Positions 10,801-21,999 of a DNA stretch of 64,000 nt are shown one piece after another. The DNA comes from Erythrophleum ivorense (lineage: Eukaryota > Streptophyta > Magnoliopsida > Fabales > Fabaceae): the NCBI GenBank assembly GCA_026724425.1, contig JAIUCV010000005.1, positions 36,739,784 to 36,803,783 of the forward strand, written 5' to 3'. A program made the position numbers and the translations under genes. The notes under the pieces were generated by a model, which saw nothing but the letters and a program-made list of their open reading frames with translations, was not told the origin of the DNA and searched no databases. Each line of letters begins with the position of its first letter. The stretch's first letter is position 1.

Positions 10801-12734
10801 CTCGTCTGCATGAGTGGAAATTTATATAGTGATCCTTCTACTTCTTTTTTTTTTTGCAGATTAACATGAGGTGCCTAGATGGAATTCAGGGACCTATTTA
10901 TGTTGGTACAGGATGTATCTTCAGAAGGAAAGCTTTAAATGGCAGTGATCCTCCAAAGGCTTCAAAGCGCCCAAAAATGGTAGGCTGTGGCTGCTGTCCA
11001 TGTTTTGGATCCCGCAAGAAGCTACAAGTGCACTCTAAGCATGATGGAAATGAAGATGATGCAAATACAACAGGTGACCCGAATTCACTTCACAATAGCA
11101 CACATTTTTCTTTTTCCCTTATTTAGCTCAAAAGTCAAAACCACTTTTCCTTATCTAACAGGAACAGGTGAAGACAAGCAGCTTTTAATGTCACAGATGA
11201 ATTTTGAAAATAAATTTGGAAAATCTGCAGTTTTTGTGAACTCTTCCATAATGGAAGAAGGTGGTATTCCTTCTACCTCTAATCAGGCAGCCCTGCTTAA
11301 AGAAGCCATTCATGTCATGAGTTGTAGCTATGAAGACAAAACCCTATGGGGATATGAGGTATTACTGACATCTGCTTTTGATTTGTCCCAGTTTATTCCA
11401 GATGAAAAGGTAGATGTATTGCTGGAACATTTCTTTAATCACTTTTCCCATGTACAGGTAGGTTGGAACTATGGATCTATATCAGCAGATATTCTAACAA
11501 GTTTTAAGATGCACTGTCGTGGTTGGAGATCTGTATACTGCATGCCAGAGAGACCTGCATTCAGGGGTACTGCTCCTATCAACCTTTCAGATCGACTTAG
11601 CCAGGTGCTTAGATGGGCAGTTGGATCACTGGAGATCCTTTTCAGCCGCCACTGCCCGATATGGTACAGCTTAAGCGAAGGAAAACTTAAGGGGCTTCAG
11701 AGGGTTGCCTATATCAGCAGCACTGTCTACCCTTTCAGCTCAATACCTGTCCTGATATATTGTCTCCTTCCTGCCATCTGCCTGCTCACAGGCAAATTCA
11801 TCACACCATCGGTAACAATAGTTTTCCTTTGGTTACAAATAAAAATAAAAATAAAAACGCAGACAGTTAGACCATTGGATAATCATGGACCTTTTAACAA
11901 AAAAAATTTCTGTTACATTTAAATGAACATACAGGATTACATGAATCGTAATGCTCTTTATAATGGTCAAAGTGTCAAACACCACTTATTTAAAATGAAC
12001 AAACAAAACGTTATGCATTCCCTATAGGCTATACATTATGAACTAGAAACATAAACGTACTTTTTTGTCCAGTTTCTTCTTTTTTGCTATCATGCTGACA
12101 AGTTTTTTCTTAGTCCACCAATGAAAACTTTCTCAACTTATTCATTGTCCAGATAAGCACTTTTGCAAGTCTCGTCTTTGTTGCACTGTTCATCTCAATC
12201 TTTGCGTCAAGTATTCTTGAGTTGAGATGGAGTGGAGTTAGCCTTGAGGAATGGTGGAGAAATGAGCAATTCTGGGTTATTGGCAGCGTGTCAGCACACC
12301 TCTTTTCAATTGTGAGAGGCCTTCTAAAGGCTGTGGCTAAAGTTGATATAAACTTCAGTGTCATATCAAAAGTACCAGATGATGGGGAGTTCCATGATCT
12401 TTACACCTTTAGATGGACTGCAGTCCTAATACCTCCAACCACTATCACAATCATCAACCTTGTTGGTATTGTAGCTGGGTTTACAGATGCCATAAACAGC
12501 GGTGAACATTCTTGGGGAGCACTACTTGGGAAGCTCTTCTTCTCCTTTTGGGTTCTCGTCCATCTTTACCCATTCCTTAAAGGTCTGATGGGTAGGCAGA
12601 ACCGAACACCAACCCTTGTTATCATATGGTCAGTGCTTTTGGCTTCTATCTTCTCCTTGCTTTGGGTAAGAATTGATCCTTTTGTTTTAAAAACAAAAGG
12701 ACCCGACGTTAAGCAGTGTGGAATCAGTTGCTGA
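7838..12734 (+). CDS. CESA7-like cellulose synthase paralogue with altered catalytic motifs
   Basis: A complete gene of 13 exons: 7838-7912, 8003-8198, 8347-8495, 8616-8661, 8962-9067, 9187-9453, 9749-10094, 10182-10439, 10542-10754, 10860-11073, 11162-11358, 11458-11811 and 12153-12734. All phases join, giving 1000 residues with no stop or frameshift. The start has good context (CCACCATGG) and the CESA7-type opening MEASTGLFAGSHN. In order: RING-type zinc finger (C37, C40, C56, C59, C64, C67, C79, C82); acidic variable region, shorter than usual; two membrane helices (about 205-260); DDG at 333-335; plant-conserved region; D498-C499-N500 in place of DCD; class-specific region with CGCCPCF; S698-A699-D700 in place of TED; QVLRW at 738-742; six C-terminal helices; gating loop FSVISK (875-880) in place of FxVTxK; end CGISC. 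In the cellulose synthase family the DCD aspartates bind metal/UDP, the TED aspartate is the general base and the FxVTxK loop closes over UDP. The base is kept, but its neighbours and one metal ligand are not. The sequence also departs elsewhere in normally fixed core (KTLWGYE for KTEWGTE). It may be a weakly active, inactive or structural subunit. An intact frame with changed motifs argues against simple pseudogene decay. Confidence 0.93.
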
Positions 12735-13552
12735 ATTGATTGGCCTTCATTCATTTACGTCTCCTGAAAATGCATGTCCTATCTAGTTTTACAATTCTGA
12801 AACAGGATCCAGCAAAGCCTAGATGCTCCAAAATGAATAAAGTTAGAGCAAAAATTTTGTGAAGCATTGGAACACGCTCTTCATTTTATTCCCCTTCTTT
12901 TTCATTTTTTATTTAAATGAAAGGGGAAAGCAAAGAGCAATATATTGAGTTTTGTAAGTATAGGGGAGGAAGTTGTACTTATGACACTTTTGGTTGCAAA
13001 AAAGTTCAATATTACTTCAACACTTAATCAATTGAAGCTCCAAATTCTAAATAAAGTAATTGAACTGACTGGACCTTAGAGAAGATACAAGGCAGAGTAC
13101 CCAAAAAATGGAAAATAAATAAGTATCGTATATGCTTGATAACTGGATAGAAAGTGTAACATGGTAACATTTGCATTTTCTGTTCAAAAAACAAATTGAA
13201 AAAGGTTAGTTAAAAACTCTGCTACAAAAAAGTTCAATAAATAAATGGCATAGGTTGCACCTCAGGTGCATTCTCAAGGGCAGAACATCTCGATGTAGAT
13301 ACAAAAATGAAACGCAATGAAGTGTCTGAAAACATCCAGGAGCACAATTGGTTTCATGAAAATTGATTTGCATATGTTTAGGTAAAAGATAGTAGGTAAA
13401 TGTCAACAACACACATCTCAGGAAGAGGGTTGAGATCATTCTTTTAATGGTGAAAGTCAAGACCATATTGTTGAAATACAAAGAATATGAATCCAAAAGG
13501 TTAGATGCCATTTCCATCCCTCAGAGCTTAAGAGGGGAACAATTATTCTGCT
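12735..13552 (+). other. 3' UTR of the second CESA gene and short spacer
   Basis: The 3' UTR holds AATAAA at 12836-12841, a likely polyadenylation signal about 100 bases after the stop. Sequence around it is related to the 3' UTR of the first CESA gene. The remainder to 13552 is AT-rich and would include the 3' UTR of the convergent PPR gene. The 103-codon - strand frame at 13206-13517 shows no recognisable protein. Confidence 0.55.
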
Positions 13553-15919
13553 TCACCAATAGTCCCCACAAGAACAGATTCCATCTTTGAAATGGTGGAA
13601 TCTGTTGGCATCCCTGACTATAATAACTCTCTCTGTGATCTTTGATATAAATTTAGTTGCAGTATGACAATCTAAACAAACCCGAAGATTCTTAATGATC
13701 CTGATTTCAGTATTAGGGTCAGTTGCAATAAGACCAAAAGCAATGGCTAACTTCTCACTGTGAACATTCACCATAAGGTCCTTTTCTTCCTCTTCCACAT
13801 CATGGAAAGCAGTGACAGTCTCTGGATAATATCCAAGATCCCTCATCTTTCCAGTTAACTTCTCCAGCATTGCATAGATAGCCGTTGCATGAGAATGGGA
13901 CCGATCACCAGATACAAAGACATGTGGGGTCCCATTAACCTCAATTAGAGTACACCCCGGAGTCTTTGCCAGTTTTCTTTTCTTGACTACTTCTCGTATT
14001 GAAGCAGCCTTCAGAAAGTTCCTCTCAACAGAGTATATATTAGAGAGTAAAACATAGTACCCTACACTCTCTGGGTCCCTTTCAAATAGCCTCTTTGAAG
14101 CCATACGGGCAATATTCATGTTTTTGTGAATCATACAAGCACCAAGCAGTGTACCCCATACTGCAGGACCTGGCTCAACCGGCATTCTCCTTATAAATTC
14201 TAAGGCCCCCTCTAATTGTCCACCTCGTCCAAGAATGTCCACCATGCATGCATAGTGCTCAGTTAAAGGCTCAATCCCATATTTATTGACCATAGTATGA
14301 AAAATTTCATCTCCTTCTCTTACCAAGCCGGCATGACTGCAAGCATACAAGACTGAAAGAAAGGTAACATCAGTTGGATGGAAGCCAAAATGCAACATCT
14401 CATTGAAAAGCTTAAGTGCCTCATGCCCATATCCATGGAGTCCATAACCAGAAATCATGGCATTCCAAGTGACAATATTCTTTTCATTCATTGAGTCAAA
14501 TAATTGCCGAGCCTCCAAAATGTTCCCACACTTCGCATACATGTCTATTAGAGCAGTTGAGACATAAATATTTGGCTCAAGATTTTTGCTTTTAACCAAG
14601 TGATGGATCCATTTTCCAAAACTTAATGCTCCTAGTTGAGCAGAAGCTGAAAGGATAGTTGTGATTGTAACAGGATTTGGAGTAAATTCGGTCATCATTT
14701 CCTGAAAAAGAGAAATTGCTATCTCTGTTAAGCCATTATGTGTATAACCTGATATCATAGCATTCCAAGCGGCCAAAGTTTTCTCTGGTGATTCATCAAA
14801 TAGTTGGCGTGCCAACTCTACTTCATTGAGTCTATTGTACACAGTCGTAAGGGCAGTTGAAACAGACGGATATGAGATAATACCAGATTTTACACAAAAA
14901 CCCTGTATACAGCAAGTCAGATGCAGATGACCGTAGGGAGAAGACACAGGAATTAAACCTACAATTGTGCTTGACTCAACCCTCTTACCAGAAGCAAGTA
15001 TTTCTCTGAAAAGCCTCACTGAAGATTCAGTCTCGCTGTTGCAAGTAAACCCAGAAATCATTGCATTGTAAGCTATCAAATCTGGCTGACTAATACGCCT
15101 GAACAATGACCTTGCTGTGTTGATCTGCCCACATTTGGAGTATAATGAAATCAAACCCGTCATCACATAAGCATCCAAATGAAAACCCAGTTTCAAAGCT
15201 AAACACTGAATCCCCATCCCAACTCTCAACTCCTGCATCTCTGCTGCGGCAGGAAGCACAGTTGCCACTGTCGTTGAATCCAATTGAACCCCTTCTGCAA
15301 CCATATCCGCAAAAACTTCAATTGAATCACCATAACAACAATTCCTCACTAACCCAGTAATCATTGTGTTCCACAAAACAGTATCTCGCTCGGGCATTCT
15401 ATCGAACACCTTCCTTGCTAACTCAATACGTGAAAACTTACAATACAGATCGACAACTGCGGACCCAACATACACGCAGGAGTCCGACCCATCAACAATT
15501 GATTGAGCATGCAACAACATCCCATACTTCTCATCGGGAAAGCCCGAAGCAGCCATTATAGCAAACGCATATGTGAAGTTATCAGGCTGAAGGTGAGTGT
15601 TTTTCCGCATATTCGTGTATAAAGAAATGGAAGACAAAGGCGAAGCATTGTTGGAGAAACCTCTGATGAGGACGTTGAAGAGGAAAATATCAGGCTTGGG
15701 TATGGTGAAGAAGAGATGACGCGCTTGGCGAATGGCGCAAAGGTCGAAGAGCTTCTGGGTGAGCTTGGTGACGGTTGCGAGATCGTATTGGAAGCCATTG
15801 ACGATGATTTGGGCGTGGGTTTGAGTGAGCTGAGGGAGAGTGGACGCTTTGTTCACGAGGCCGAGTAAGAAGTTCCGGCTACCTGGTGCACTCATCGAGC
15901 TAACGTCTCGGTAAATCAT
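13553..15919 (-). CDS. DYW-type pentatricopeptide-repeat RNA-editing factor (At4g30700-like)
   Basis: A single-exon gene of 788 residues. PLS-type PPR motifs run through the protein; examples are ALIDMYAKCGNILEARQLF and ITWNAMISG-like blocks repeated about every 100 residues. They are followed by E/E+ domains and a complete DYW domain. The deaminase zinc ligands and catalytic residue are visible: HSE at 720-722, C748xxC751, H775/H776, CSC at 782-784 and the terminal DYW at 786-788. Such proteins bind a specific organelle RNA through the PPR tract and convert C to U. The N-terminus (MIYRDVSSMSAPGSRNF..) is basic and acid-poor, as expected for mitochondrial targeting; Met9 is an alternative start. 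Text such as QTHAQI, DIFLFNVL.RGFS and LGRGGQ matches Arabidopsis At4g30700 (DYW9, named MEF29 as I recall) along the length, so orthology is likely. No frame damage is seen. Confidence 0.93.
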   Translation of the reverse strand: MIYRDVSSMSAPGSRNFLLGLVNKASTLPQLTQTHAQIIVNGFQYDLATVTKLTQKLFDLCAIRQARHLFFTIPKPDIFLFNVLIRGFSNNASPLSSISLYTNMRKNTHLQPDNFTYAFAIMAASGFPDEKYGMLLHAQSIVDGSDSCVYVGSAVVDLYCKFSRIELARKVFDRMPERDTVLWNTMITGLVRNCCYGDSIEVFADMVAEGVQLDSTTVATVLPAAAEMQELRVGMGIQCLALKLGFHLDAYVMTGLISLYSKCGQINTARSLFRRISQPDLIAYNAMISGFTCNSETESSVRLFREILASGKRVESSTIVGLIPVSSPYGHLHLTCCIQGFCVKSGIISYPSVSTALTTVYNRLNEVELARQLFDESPEKTLAAWNAMISGYTHNGLTEIAISLFQEMMTEFTPNPVTITTILSASAQLGALSFGKWIHHLVKSKNLEPNIYVSTALIDMYAKCGNILEARQLFDSMNEKNIVTWNAMISGYGLHGYGHEALKLFNEMLHFGFHPTDVTFLSVLYACSHAGLVREGDEIFHTMVNKYGIEPLTEHYACMVDILGRGGQLEGALEFIRRMPVEPGPAVWGTLLGACMIHKNMNIARMASKRLFERDPESVGYYVLLSNIYSVERNFLKAASIREVVKKRKLAKTPGCTLIEVNGTPHVFVSGDRSHSHATAIYAMLEKLTGKMRDLGYYPETVTAFHDVEEEEKDLMVNVHSEKLAIAFGLIATDPNTEIRIIKNLRVCLDCHTATKFISKITERVIIVRDANRFHHFKDGICSCGDYW

Positions 15920-17030
15920 TTGCTTTTGCTGTGAGGTGCATGATTATTGGCGTTTCTATTGCTACCGGGACAACTCGCCATTTCCCACAAAAGTAAATCT
16001 TCTGGAGGCAGAATTTATAGTGTCTCAGAACTTTGGATAGATGGCCATATGGAAAATCTTTATTCAGAAGTTGTTTTTTTTTTCACAGAACAGAAATGAA
16101 ATGGGAGATGAGAGCTTATATTCAAAATTTAATTTTTTTTCCCCCTCTAAAGTTGCCTTTAGTTGGAAGAAGTAATTTTATTGAAAATAAGAAATAAAAA
16201 AGGAATAGGAATGAAAATTGATGGAATAAAATCTTTTCACTTATAATTATGGTTGGGATAGTATGAAATAAAAAAATGAGAATATAATTCTATTTCTATA
16301 TTTGACTAAAAAAAATAAAACATAAATAAAAAAAATTGAGCAAATAACTGTAAAGCTTTTAGTGCAAAAAAAATTAAGAAATTGTTTAGTAATTTGTAAA
16401 AAAAAATATTCTTTTCGCCATTCTTAATAAATAATAATAAAATATTTATTTATCTTTAAATTAAAAAAATGTTTTTTAATTACCATAATAAAAAATATTA
16501 AAATATTAATTATTAATATTTTAATTCAAAAAATTTTTGAATTAAATAATAAAAATCAAGATATTTGTTTTTTTATTTTATTAATTAAAAATGTTATTTG
16601 AATTATGAATAATAAGAAAGATATTTAAGTTATTTTCTCCCAGTTCTATGAATGATAGCTCGTTCCGTCTATTTTTGTCCCAAATAAAGGGAATAGAATT
16701 TCAAAATGTGTGATCCAGGGTGCATATGTGTGGACTTCCTCAACCTTTCCCATTTCATACCCATAACTCCCACCGACAAACTAAGATCTAAATTGACATA
16801 TTTGAAAAGGAATTATACTTAAATATAGGGGTCTGATGAGACTTGTGGTAGTCTCATAATTTAGAGGTCACAGTTGTCTTTGAAAAGACAATTTAGGCAA
16901 AAAAGCAAGCGAAGTTGTGATCCACTCTCAAGTAGATTACAAGGTGATTTTTGGCTAATTGTGGACAAATTGCAAGGCATTATAGTGGTTGTATGAGAAT
17001 CCAAATTCTAATCTATCATTAATCCCCTAA
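15920..17030. other. Intergenic AT-rich DNA upstream of the PPR gene
   Basis: The first ~100 bases are the presumed promoter and leader of the - strand PPR gene. The rest is A/T-rich with GGAATAGGAATG-like words around 16200 and 16690 that resemble the interior of the adjacent MITE. No gene is supported. Confidence 0.4.
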
Positions 17031-17583
17031 GGGCTCGTTTGGTATGAGGGGTTAGGTTTTGATGGAATGGGAATGGGAAATTGAATGGGAATGGAAAGGA
17101 ATCTTGTACCCCATAGTTATGTTTGGTATGATGAAAAAAGAAATAGGAATATTTTTATTTTTTTTTATATTTAGTTAGATAAAAATGACATAAAAATAAA
17201 ATAAGAAGAGAATTAAAAAATTAAAATATTTTTAATAATTATAAAATATAATAAAACATCTTATTTTTAATTATCAATAATAATAAAAAATAATAAAATA
17301 ACATGTTAATTTAAAATTTTATTTTTAATTTACTTTTAATAGAAAAAAAAATATTTGGAGAAGAATAAAATAATTTTAACTTTTTTTCTCCTACTCAGTA
17401 AAGCTTTTCCCTACTCAGTAAAGTTCTCTCCCACCGAAAAACAAAGGAATGAACTCTCCCATGTTAGTGGGAATGTTGTCTCCCAGGAAAGAGGTCTCCC
17501 GCCTACCAAACAGGCATTTTCTTCATTCCCACTCCCTTTCCCTTTCCATCACTCAACTCTCCCGCAAACCAAACGAGCCCTAA
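17028..17583. mobile_element. Harbinger-like MITE with TAA target duplication
   Basis: The element 17031-17580 (550 bp) starts GGGCTCGTTTGGT and ends ACCAAACGAGCCC, a perfect 13-bp inverted terminus, flanked by TAA on both sides (17028-17030 and 17581-17583). The 3-bp TWA duplication and GGGCTCGTTTGG ends are typical of PIF/Harbinger (Tourist-like) elements. The 78-codon frame near its right end is not a recognisable protein. Confidence 0.88.
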
Positions 17584-20500
17584 GTTCTTAGGTATTGGTA
17601 GCAAAGGACTTTAAATTCCTAAGTTCGTAGGTGATCAATTTATGAAGATAGTTGTAATTATTTTTAGAGATTGGAGTATTGTGGGAACATGATACATTGT
17701 TTTGTTTTAGTGCTGCAATCTTTCATAAATGTGTGCCATATGTCGCTAGCTATTTGGTGAACATATTAATTGATGTCAAGGATAATGACAGTAGGTCATT
17801 ACATATTAATTTAGAGAAGTAAAAAGGTAATTTCACTAATTTATTGAGCTTTTGAAAGATATCATCTCTTTAGCCCCTTAGTCATGTTGTTAGTTTGATT
17901 ACAATTGTCAAAATCTCTCTCATGATTATCCATTTTGACATAATAGAGACACATGTAAGAACTTTGTGTTGGTGAAATCCATTTCACCCATTTGATTAAG
18001 TGGATATCTTTAACAAGGTTTGGTGATTGGAAAAGGTCACGTTTAGGTTATAGGAGATTCCATGGAGACAACTTGGCTTTTAGAAAGATCACAATTAAGT
18101 GAAGAGAAGCATATTATGGGAATTGTCCTATTAGTGTAGCAACTTGATATGACAAAATCTAGATATCATGCACATTGAAAAAAACGTATTTAACAATATC
18201 TTTAACACCATCAGGGAAATAAATGGCAAGATAAAGGACAATGTAAATCAAAGGGAAGATATGAAGTTGATTTGTAAATAATTCACCTTGGAGTTAATCA
18301 CTGAGGATGGAAAGTATAAGAATTGGAATGCCACATATGTGCTCAGAGAAAGGCAATGTGCAAGTAGATCAAAGAGTTGAAATTTCCATATAGGTATGCA
18401 TCAAATATTTATGTTGTATCAATATAGACAATAAAAAGATATATGGAATCAAGAGTCACAATTGTGATGTATTTATGCAAAGGTTAATTCCATTGGCATT
18501 TCTAGATATGTTTATAAAGCCCATATAGGGATCAATAAGTGAACTCAACTTACTTTTTATGAAATTATGTGCAACTGAGATTCATGCTTTCAATATGAAC
18601 AATGTAAAAGTTTTATAGAACACTTAGTTTAGCATCTCCCTTACAAGGCTAAAATTGAAGGTTTTTATACAATATAAGTGGACATATCCGTTTGAGTGGT
18701 GTATGCTATATCTGAAGAAGACGATGAAGAATAAGGTTAAAGTCGAAAGATCTAAATGCAAAGCATATAAACTAAAAGAGAAATCTAATTTTGCTTTTTC
18801 ATATTTAAAGTCACACCTTCAAACAAGACAAACTCAAGTTCCTCAAAATGAAAATGGTGGGGACGACAATTCTAAAGAGTGCTTATTTGCATTTACACAT
18901 CTTGTGGTCCCATTGAGAGACCAAACAATAGGCTCCTCATAGACTAGGATCTTAAAATTGAAAAGACATATGTTATTGTCAATTAAAGTAAAGTTAAATC
19001 ATATCTCTAACAAGTTTACTTTTAAACTAGTTAATATGTCTTATGTAACTTTTATAATCCTATAAGCTTAGGGTTTATCATCAATTTTATTATTTAGATA
19101 ATTTGAAGACTAAGTTAGAGATAGAAATCCCAACATTATCGACAATGAAATATTATCACTTTGAGATGCAAAATTTGCTAACTAGCTAAAGTAACTTGTA
19201 AGTATTAATATTAACTTCATTATTTTGTATGTGATTTGTGTGATTTTTATATCAAAGTCTATTTTTTAATCTCATAACTAAATTCTTTAATTATCCCTAG
19301 ATGAATATGGGTGGGTTAATAATCCAATGATCTAATACTAAGTTTCAATCCATCAAAAGCAATGAAATGTTATAATAATACAATTGTTAATGGATATAGA
19401 TTTCATACTACAATTATAGCTAGAATAAAAGCTATACACAGTAGTAGATGGGTAAGGGACAATATATATGGTAAGAATGAACTAGATTACTATGACATCT
19501 TTGAAAAGGTAATAGAGTTGTTATATTTAGGAGTTTAAAATAAAGTAATTATGTTTCATTACCACTAGTTTGACCTTGAGGATGGAGTAAAGGTTGATGA
19601 CAACTATAAGTTAGTTAACATCAATCCCTAAACAACTCTTCACACCATTGAGCTATTTGTGTTAGCCGAGCAAGCATAGAGTGTGCTACACAAGATACCC
19701 ATTAGGTAGAGGTAGAGCTAATAGTGAATGAAGGACCATTTGTAGGGTTAGATCAAAACTCTTCACTGTTAAGATATTCAATAAAGAATGCCACGTATTG
19801 GAAAAAGTAGTTGCCATTGATTATTAGCAAAAAGATATGTGAACAAAAGAAACAACATGTCAAATGATTCGTCGATCAAAGACTTCATCAATGACAACAA
19901 AGACACTGAGGTTGTCAAAGATGATGATAAAAAGACTAAACTAAAGGATGCAAATTTGAGTAGTTAATTCAAGTATTTGAGTTTAAATGCATTTGACTAG
20001 ATCTATTAATTATTTTGCATTTTATTAATATTATATTCAATGTATTTGTGAATGAAATTGAATCTTTTAATAATTTTGTATATTGACATCATATATCTTT
20101 TACAAGTATCCATCATGCCTTTTAAAGGTAGAGCAAATTGAAAAGGGAAGGCAAAGTAGGTTGGAGGTAGTTATAGGGATTCTTCTGCCACTAACTAGTA
20201 GGATTCACCATCTACTATTCACCTAAATAGTTTAGTAATTTTAGAACAAGGTCATCCCCTTGTTTAGAAGATAGTAAATATTTTCATTTTTTTTATTTGT
20301 ATTGTTTAATTGTATCCAATATAGCTACAATGCAATGTTTGTCATTGGGTTTATTTCTAATTATGATAAGCGTTGCATCATGAGCTCCTAGTTAGGTTTT
20401 TATGGGGCCATCTTTTATCTTGCAAAGCAAAACAAGAACAAAAGACCTGAGAGAGCTTATTAGATGCATGCTTGGCAATCCCCTATAAGTATTAAATTAT

Positions 20501-21512
20501 GATATGCAATTATGTTAATTTGGATTTTTAATTTGACATTATTTTCTTGCAAGATACAATTTGAGCCAAGTAGGGTCACTACTAAGGTCATTCATAAGAT
20601 TCTTGTCATTAGGCGTAGTCTTGAAAACTTACATGTGATTTCAACCTATTGTTTAAATGTAAGTTCAAGTGAATGAGTCATTAGATGCAATCTTGTCAAC
20701 ATATATGCACAACTTCCTAGTTGACAAATTATTCTCATCACTCATTATTGGACTTCATAGCTTTCAAGCAATCACAGGAATTAGCATGATGATGCTTGCA
20801 AACCCTACGCATCAAACATTGGAATTGTCTAGGATAGCATAAAGGGATTAGAGAGAGGGATGTTGATTTGGATAGGGATAGTTAGTAGTATGATATAATA
20901 ATATTAATGTATATATAACTTGTTTGTTAGTTCTTTAGAATTTAATAATTAATGTATATATAACTTCCTTTTGGAAATATTGGTTGATATTGTTTTTGGT
21001 GACATTTAGCATAGTTTTTCTTTTAGGTCATAATATGAGAAATGTGTGAGTATGTGCATGTATAATATGGGAATTTTTTTTAACCCAATAAGGAAATAAC
21101 AAGGGAACGTGAAGGGAATAAAGAGAGATTAGGAAAGAAATAGCAAGGATTGATGAGAGAATATCAACCAATGCTCTAGCATTTTTCTTTTTTTGGTGAG
21201 GGATTTCTAAATCTATCAAGAGAATATTAAAGAAGGATGGAGAGGGAATTAGTCCCTTGCTAAAATAGCAAGATATTTTCCTATTAATATTTTAGTCATT
21301 TTAGCCGCAAAATAGTGTGTGAATTTCTCTTGTTAAAAGTTCAACGAGAAAATTTTGCAAAGAAATAAAGAGAAAATAGTTTAGTAAGAAATAGCTATTG
21401 AGGGAAGGGATCACTCCCTTGTTGTTTTCTCACTATTTCCTTGATGAATATGTTTAGTGAGAAAATATTGAGGACCAATCCCTTACTAAACTCCTCAAGT
21501 TATGTAGTGTAG
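17584..21512 (+). mobile_element. Decayed CACTA (En/Spm) transposon, right end preserved
   Basis: It contains a broken TNP2-type transposase (18030-19760), then sequence resembling the start of the second CACTA gene (near 20120, GRAN.KGKAKQVGGSYRDS). The right end shows clustered direct and inverted short repeats (AAATAGCAAG, AGGGAATTAGTCCCTTGC, TTTAGTAAG.. around 21080-21500), finishing at ..TTATGTAGTG (21500-21509), the complement of CACTACATAA. This matches CACTA subterminal structure. A matching left CACTA terminus was not found, so the left boundary is arbitrary and probably lost. Confidence 0.7.
18030..19760 (+). pseudogene. CACTA TNP2-type transposase pseudogene (TNP2, DUF4218, DUF4216 regions)
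   Basis: Conserved TNP2 blocks can be read in order, with frameshifts and stops between them: GYRRFHGDNLAFRK (about 18050), IMHIEKNVFNNIFNTI (about 18165), AMC.-stop-IKELKFPYRYASNI (about 18355), GIKSHNCDVFMQRLIPLAF (about 18440), HLPYKAKIEG then, in another frame, QYKWTYPFE (18635-18695; DUF4218), and NGYRFHTTIIARIKAI..DYYDIFEKVIELLYLG..LVNIN..FVLAEQA (19390-19680; DUF4216). In-frame stops (for example TAG in the KFIKE block) and the shift near 18655 show it is dead. The family excises and re-inserts CACTA elements. Confidence 0.8.
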
Positions 21513-21634
21513 GCATTTGCCATTAAAAAAAGATAGAAATGGTCATAAGAGTAAATTGGTATTGCCATTCTATCTTAAAAAAATATTTCTTATCAATTAG
21601 TAATATATTTTGAATATTCTTTTCCATTATTTTG

Positions 21635-21999
21635 GAGTAAATTAGTGATTTAGTTTTGAAAGATATTTTTTTTCTCAATTTGATCGTTTAACAAAAAAAT
21701 TCTCAATTTAGTCCCTCAAACAATTTTTTTCTCGATAAAAATGATCTCTTCATTAGAGAAGAATAGGATTCTACATGACTGTTAACTAATAACGTAGACT
21801 TGCCCAACTATCTTCAATTCCCAAAAATGATACCCTTCTATATCAAAGCTAGATTTTAACACATGAGAGAGCCACAAATACTTTCCAAAAGAGCTATTTT
21901 GAGTTTAAAAAAAAGTTTGAAAGATTAAATTGAGACTTTATCATTTAATGACCAAATTAAAAAAAAAAACATTTTGATAAGTAAATCATTAATTAATTT
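21635..21999. mobile_element. Foldback MITE-like inverted repeat
   Basis: The left arm (GTAAATTAGTGATTTAG.. CTCAATTTGATC.. TCAATTTAGTCC) and the right arm (AGATTAAATTGAG.. GACCAAATTAAAA.. AAGTAAATCATTAAT) are imperfect inverted copies around an unrelated centre near 21800. Non-coding. The family is common in plant DNA; exact ends are uncertain. Confidence 0.55.

Noticed and set aside
10987..11922. A 311-codon open frame suggesting a single large exon in the second CESA gene
   Set aside because: It starts in the wrong frame for the class-specific region and only becomes CESA sequence after the intron at 11359-11457, which happens to lack stops. The homologous intron in the first gene and the GT-AG sites support splicing.
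15145..15798. Open frames on both strands across the 5' part of the PPR gene
   Set aside because: The 788-residue DYW protein on the - strand accounts for this DNA; the others match nothing known.
18655..18942. A 95-codon frame as a small independent gene
   Set aside because: Its text (QYKWTYPFE, KNKVKVER) is the DUF4218 part of the CACTA transposase, reached by a frameshift from the upstream block HLPYKAKIEG.
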